Source of the DNA: Lachnospiraceae bacterium UBA1753
GTDB lineage: Bacteria > Bacillota > Clostridia > Lachnospirales > Lachnospiraceae
Assembly: GCA_002317595.1 (NCBI GenBank)
Contig: DCHL01000065.1
Span: 1 to 19,068 of the forward strand
Length of the DNA: 19,068 bases
Reading direction: 5' to 3'
The notes under the pieces are model-generated. The model was given only the letters and a program-made list of their open reading frames with translations. It did not search any database and was not told the DNA's origin. Position 1 is the stretch's first letter. The number at the start of each line of letters is the position of its first letter. Of the stretch, positions 15,757-19,068 are shown piece after piece. The position numbers and the translations under genes are program-made.

Positions 15757-16530
15757 ATGGACAAGACAAAAATTCTTCTGGTTGGTACAAATACATCAGT
15801 AATTGATGATTTCTTTTTTCAGCTGAGTGATACTTTCGAGTGTCTGACTTCTTCACTTCGATATGATGACATCGTTAATCATATTAAATATTTTTCACCC
15901 GAGGTTCTTGTGTACTGTATGCATGAGGAGACGAGGGATGCCATCACAAGAGTGATTTCAGCGAGAGCGAAGACAAAGCTTAGTCTTGCTGTGTATGGAA
16001 CGCCTGAGGATATCGCGGCTCTTGAGGCCAACCCTGGTGGAAGAATTGACGTGAAGATGGGTAAGCCCATGAACTCAGTTGCAGTCAGGATTGCAATTAC
16101 GAACTTCGTCCAGAGGAAGGCAGAGGCTGAGGCAATCAAGGCAACACAGGAGAAGAGCCAGGCTGACAGCCTGAAGAAGCATGTGCTTGTAATTGACGAT
16201 GATCCCATGATGCTTAAGCTCATAAAGGAATATCTCCATGAGGATTACAATATTGGAACGGCCATTAATGGAAGGACTGCATTTAAGTTCCTTGAGACAA
16301 GAAGTACTGATATGATCCTTCTTGATTATGAGATGCCGGGAGAGAAGGGACCTGAGGTTCTTAAGAAGATAAGAGAGAACCCCAAGACTGCTGCAGTTCC
16401 TGTCGTATTCCTTACGGGTATTACCGAGAAGGAGAAGATTCAGGATGCTCTCGCACAGAAGCCTCAGGGTTATCTGCTTAAGCCTATCGATCACGATAAG
16501 CTCATGGCTACAATTACAAAGTTTATATAG
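15757..16530 (+). CDS. Double-receiver response regulator without output domain
   Basis: The 257-aa protein has two receiver-like domains and nothing else. Residues 1 to ~118 (KILLVGTNTSVIDDFF onward) have the fold pattern, but the acidic pair is lost and MHEE stands where the phosphorylated aspartate strand should be, so it is probably a pseudo-receiver. An Ala/Glu/Lys-rich, likely helical linker (~118-138) leads to a canonical receiver: VLVIDDDP near 142, phospho-acceptor D190 in LLDYEMPG, FLTG, and K242 in LLKPID. The ATG at 15757 has AGAGGTG 6 nt upstream; an upstream in-frame extension to 15697 would lie in the promoter. No histidine kinase is nearby. A phosphorelay or protein-interaction role is inferred; the partner is unknown. 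Confidence 0.85.
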   Translation: MDKTKILLVGTNTSVIDDFFFQLSDTFECLTSSLRYDDIVNHIKYFSPEVLVYCMHEETRDAITRVISARAKTKLSLAVYGTPEDIAALEANPGGRIDVKMGKPMNSVAVRIAITNFVQRKAEAEAIKATQEKSQADSLKKHVLVIDDDPMMLKLIKEYLHEDYNIGTAINGRTAFKFLETRSTDMILLDYEMPGEKGPEVLKKIRENPKTAAVPVVFLTGITEKEKIQDALAQKPQGYLLKPIDHDKLMATITKFI

Positions 16531-16544
16531 GATTATTCCTATAT
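16525..16544. terminator. Palindrome spanning two convergent stop codons
   Basis: ATATAGGA (16525-16532) pairs perfectly with TCCTATAT (16537-16544) around a 4-nt loop. It contains the TAG of the regulator gene (16528-16530) and the TAG of the opposing acetyltransferase gene (16539-16541). It could act as a small bidirectional terminator, but it is AT-rich and has no T-tract on either side. Confidence 0.3.
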
Positions 16545-17483
16545 CATATAGAACCAGCTTGTGTCGTCCTCGTCGCTGGGTTTCTTCGAAGGGGTGTTGT
16601 AATTCATCTCCAGATTCTTGATGGAAACCTTGGTGCCGGGGGCGATTGTTGATGTAATGAAGGCATTTGATCCGATTGTCGAATCGTGGCCGATTACTGT
16701 ATCACCGCCGAGTATTGATGCTCCGGCATAAATCGTCACTCTGTCTTCGATGGTTGGATGTCGTCTCTTTCCCTTCAGTGACTGGCCACCTCTTGTTGAA
16801 AGTCCGCCGAGAGTGACGCCCTGATATATCTTGACATTATCACCGATTACGGTGGTCTCTCCAATTACAATTCCTGTTCCGTGGTCAATAAAGAAATACT
16901 TTCCAATTGTTGCTCCGGGGTGGATGTCAATTCCGGTGCGTGAGTGGGCGGCCTCTGTCATGATTCTTGGAATGAGAGGGACATTGAGTAGGAAAAGCTC
17001 ATGGGCAAGCCTCGCAACCGTGATTGCGTAGAGTCCAGGATATGAGAGCACGATTTCGTTGTGGTTGAAGGCAGCAGGGTCGCCATCGAAGAATGCATCG
17101 ACATCGGTGGACAGATACTCCCTGACCTTGGGGATCCTGTTTATGAATTCCTCGACAATATCAGCTGATTTCTCTGACACGACCTCAAAATCTGACAGAG
17201 CGTAGTCGGGCAGCTGTCTTAAGGCAATTGTGACCTGCTTATTTAAGTTATATATAACATCTTCCATCAGTACGGTAAGTCTGCTGGACTGGTTGTAGTA
17301 CTTGTAATTTTTCTCACGATAAAATCCTGGATAGATTACTTTAATAAGCTTATCAATAATATCCCTTATCGCATCGGTATCAGGCTGGGAGAAGCTTGAC
17401 ACAACATTGATGTTGCGCTCGTCCGCATAATCCTTGAGTACTGTATCGATGAGTCTGTTAATTCTTGATTCAATAGAATTCAT
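16539..17483 (-). CDS. cysE: Serine O-acetyltransferase (CysE/EpsC type)
   Basis: This enzyme acetylates L-serine with acetyl-CoA, the first step of cysteine synthesis. The 314-aa protein has a long helical N-terminal domain (~1-165) and a left-handed beta-helix built of hexapeptides: DIHPGATIGKYFFIDHGTG (~187-205), VIGETTVIGDNVKIYQGVTLGG and GASILGGDTVIG. These are diagnostic of serine acetyltransferase; the long N-terminus fits the EpsC-like group. I chose the ATG at 17483. AGGA lies about 13 nt upstream, and a TTG at 17495 is too close to it. The gene converges on the regulator gene with only 8 bp between stops and diverges from cbiB. It has no direct role in corrinoid synthesis and appears to interrupt the cobalamin cluster. 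Confidence 0.93.
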   Translation of the reverse strand: MNSIESRINRLIDTVLKDYADERNINVVSSFSQPDTDAIRDIIDKLIKVIYPGFYREKNYKYYNQSSRLTVLMEDVIYNLNKQVTIALRQLPDYALSDFEVVSEKSADIVEEFINRIPKVREYLSTDVDAFFDGDPAAFNHNEIVLSYPGLYAITVARLAHELFLLNVPLIPRIMTEAAHSRTGIDIHPGATIGKYFFIDHGTGIVIGETTVIGDNVKIYQGVTLGGLSTRGGQSLKGKRRHPTIEDRVTIYAGASILGGDTVIGHDSTIGSNAFITSTIAPGTKVSIKNLEMNYNTPSKKPSDEDDTSWFYMI

Positions 17484-17546
17484 TGTCTTTACCAATTCCT
17501 TTAATCATCTTTGAAAAAATGTAATACCTTCAATCTTCTTTATTAT

Positions 17547-17566
17547 ATGTAATATCAATAATACAT
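17547..17566. promoter_or_regulatory. 20-bp near-perfect palindrome, candidate operator for cysE
   Basis: The sequence is symmetric at 8 of 10 base pairs: arms ATGTA/TACAT and TAT/ATA with one mismatch between them and a non-pairing CA centre. It lies 64 bp upstream of the cysE ATG and abuts a minus-strand TATAAT (17547-17542) that could be its -10. It is a plausible repressor or activator site; no regulator can be named. Confidence 0.4.
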
Positions 17567-17631
17567 GATTATCGAGTAACTATTATACTGTAATTCTGAA
17601 CAATAGTATAGTGTGATTTCTATCGTCTGCG

Positions 17632-17640
17632 TGTTATAAT
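17632..17640 (+). promoter_or_regulatory. Extended -10 promoter directly before cbiB
   Basis: TGT followed by TATAAT (17635-17640) is a consensus extended -10 element. The -35 region (TGTGAT near 17612) is poor, as is usual for extended -10 promoters. The expected start, 7-8 nt downstream, falls on or next to the A of the cbiB ATG at 17648. Confidence 0.55.
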
Positions 17641-17647
17641 CTCACCT

Positions 17648-18655
17648 ATGAGAACAAGAGGTTTCATATTATTAACTGCATTTGCCCTGGACCTGGTTCT
17701 GGGAGACCCGCACTGGCTGTACCATCCTGTGCGGGCAATTGGCGCACTCATCGCGTTTCTGGACAGAGTGCTTTGGAATATATCTGGTCAGGAAACGGGC
17801 ACCAGGAATGATGCCTGGAAAAAAATAGCACTGGGGAGTCTGCTTGCTCTTATAGTAGTGGCGGGGTCAGTGGGAGTGACCTTTGGTCTGATAAAAGCTG
17901 CTTTTATTATTGGTGAGCATTTTGGCGCAGGGAGGTATGCGGAAATTGCAGTATCCACACTTGTCTGCTATGCGATGCTCTCGTGCAGGAGCCTCAGGGA
18001 TGAGAGCATGAAGGTGTATTATAGGCTGAAGAGCGGTACTCTTGAAGATGCCAGACATGCAGTGTCCATGATAGTTGGAAGGGACACGGCAATGCTATCA
18101 GAGGAGGGCGTGACGAAGGCGGCGGTTGAGACTGTTGCGGAGAATTTTGCGGACGGAGTGGCAGCTCCTGCGCTTTATTTTTTCCTGGCGGGCCCATTGG
18201 GGATAGTCGTATATAAGGCGGTTAACACCATGGACTCCATGATAGGATACAAAAACGAGCGTTATCTATACTTCGGGAGGTTTGCAGCTCGCCTTGACGA
18301 TGTATTTGGGTTTATTCCGGCAAGGCTGGGGGCGCTTTTTATGATAACTGGAGCCGCCCTTCTTCCTGGATTCTCGGGAAGGGATTCGGCCAGGATATTT
18401 CTGAGGGATAGATATAATCACAAAAGCCCTAATTCTGCCCAGTGCGAGTCGGCTGCGGCAGGGGCCCTTGGTCTCAGGCTGGCGGGACCTGCCAGCTATT
18501 TTGGAAAGGTTGTTGAAAAGCCGTTCATTGGAGATGATAGGAGAGATATCGAGCCGGAGGACATAAAACGGGCCAATCTTCTCATGGTGGTATCCGCAGT
18601 CCTGATGGTTGTGGTAATGGCCTGCATACTCATTATTTTGGGAGCATATATATGA
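17648..18655 (+). CDS. cbiB: Adenosylcobinamide-phosphate synthase CbiB (CobD in the aerobic nomenclature)
   Basis: CbiB attaches the aminopropanol (phosphate) arm to adenosylcobyric acid at the membrane. The 335-aa protein begins with a membrane segment holding the family signature ALDLVLGDPHWLYHPVRAIG (13-32). It continues with further helices, AVETVAENFADGVAAPALYF, and NTMDSMIGYKNERYLYFGRF near 192-211. The C-terminus is a final membrane helix. The ATG at 17648 fits the family N-terminus, yet no ribosome site precedes it (CTCACCT). Together with the promoter immediately upstream, this points to a leaderless message. It restarts the cobalamin cluster after the regulator/cysE interruption and overlaps cobA by ATGA. 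Confidence 0.95.
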   Translation: MRTRGFILLTAFALDLVLGDPHWLYHPVRAIGALIAFLDRVLWNISGQETGTRNDAWKKIALGSLLALIVVAGSVGVTFGLIKAAFIIGEHFGAGRYAEIAVSTLVCYAMLSCRSLRDESMKVYYRLKSGTLEDARHAVSMIVGRDTAMLSEEGVTKAAVETVAENFADGVAAPALYFFLAGPLGIVVYKAVNTMDSMIGYKNERYLYFGRFAARLDDVFGFIPARLGALFMITGAALLPGFSGRDSARIFLRDRYNHKSPNSAQCESAAAGALGLRLAGPASYFGKVVEKPFIGDDRRDIEPEDIKRANLLMVVSAVLMVVVMACILIILGAYI

Positions 18656-19068
18656 TTCATGTGTATTATGGAAATGGAAAAGGGAAGACGACTGCGGCCG
18701 TTGGTCTGGCAGTGCGCGCTGCCGGAAGAGGAATTCCTGTCCTTTTTTCGCAGTTCATGAAGGACGGAACCTCCGGTGAGGTTAAAGTACTTGAGGGAAT
18801 TGAGGGAATCAGCGTTCAGGCCCCGAAGTCCTTCTATGGATTTTTTTCAAAAATGAATGATGGGCAGAAGTCAGAGATGACTTTGGAGTATGAAGCTGAG
18901 CTTGCATCTGTAAGGCAGTTTGCAAAGGAAAACAGCAGGGGGTGTCTTGTAGTCCTGGATGAGGTGCTTCATGCAGTTAAGTATGGACTTGTCTCTGAGG
19001 ATGCACTGTGTGACTTCCTGTCGGGGATTTCTGATGGTACAGAGGTGGTTCTGACCGGGGCCGAGCCC
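18652..19068 (+). CDS. cobA: Cob(I)alamin adenosyltransferase CobA/BtuR (3' end outside window)
   Basis: This enzyme transfers the adenosyl group of ATP to cob(I)alamin or corrinoid precursors. The 139 codons present start MIHVYYGNGKGKTTAAVGLA, the modified P-loop typical of the CobA/BtuR/CobO family. VLFSQFMKDG follows, then VVLDEVLHAVKYGL with the acidic Walker B-like strand, and VVLTG near the end. The family is about 170-180 aa, so some 30-40 residues are cut off by the window edge. Where many members have LTGR, this one reads LTGAEP, a small departure. The start overlaps the cbiB stop (ATGA), so the two are co-transcribed and probably translationally coupled. Confidence 0.93.
   Translation, partial: MIHVYYGNGKGKTTAAVGLAVRAAGRGIPVLFSQFMKDGTSGEVKVLEGIEGISVQAPKSFYGFFSKMNDGQKSEMTLEYEAELASVRQFAKENSRGCLVVLDEVLHAVKYGLVSEDALCDFLSGISDGTEVVLTGAEP

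Overview
The window looks like chromosomal DNA from an anaerobic Bacillota bacterium, most likely a Lachnospiraceae member of the Butyrivibrio/Roseburia type. This is an inference from the GlgC/GlgD pair, the anaerobic (cbi-type) cobalamin genes, sigma-A-like promoters, purine-rich Shine-Dalgarno sites and moderate base composition. No rRNA, tRNA, transposase, phage gene or CRISPR array is visible.

Layout. Positions 1-275 hold a tandem pair of about 60-bp structured repeats and a terminator for the leftward glgC-glgD operon. That operon (276-2619, minus) encodes the catalytic and the catalytically degenerate subunits of ADP-glucose pyrophosphorylase. A leftward amidohydrolase gene follows (2769-3623). 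A 289-bp divergent spacer with a promoter and a leader of about 175 nt then opens a rightward, tightly packed cobalamin operon (3913-15595): cbiD, cbiF, cbiG, cbiH, a cobK-cbiE-cbiT triple fusion, cbiA/cobB, cobT, cobU, a second short cobU-like gene, a DUF554 membrane protein gene, cobS and a cobC-like phosphatase gene. Most junctions are ATGA overlaps or gaps of a few bases.

The cobalamin block is interrupted by a double-receiver response regulator gene (15757-16530, plus), preceded by three 20-bp direct repeats, and by a convergent serine acetyltransferase gene (16539-17483, minus). Cobalamin genes resume with cbiB and the start of a cobA/btuR gene, which runs off the right edge at 19068.

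How the genes work together. CbiH, CbiF, CbiG, CbiD and the CobK-CbiE-CbiT fusion carry the cobalt-corrinoid through ring contraction, methylation, lactone opening, reduction and decarboxylation. CbiA amidates side chains a and c, CobA adenosylates cobalt, and CbiB attaches the aminopropanol arm. CobU, CobT, CobS and the CobC-like phosphatase assemble and join the lower nucleotide loop. The chelatase, CbiL, CbiC, CbiP and CobD are not in the window and may lie beyond cobA.

The most notable points are two CobU-family proteins with complementary sets of conserved motifs, a DUF554 protein inside the operon, the triple fusion, a long operon leader without a recognisable cobalamin riboswitch, a probably leaderless cbiB transcript, and the 20-bp repeats upstream of an output-less double-receiver protein.
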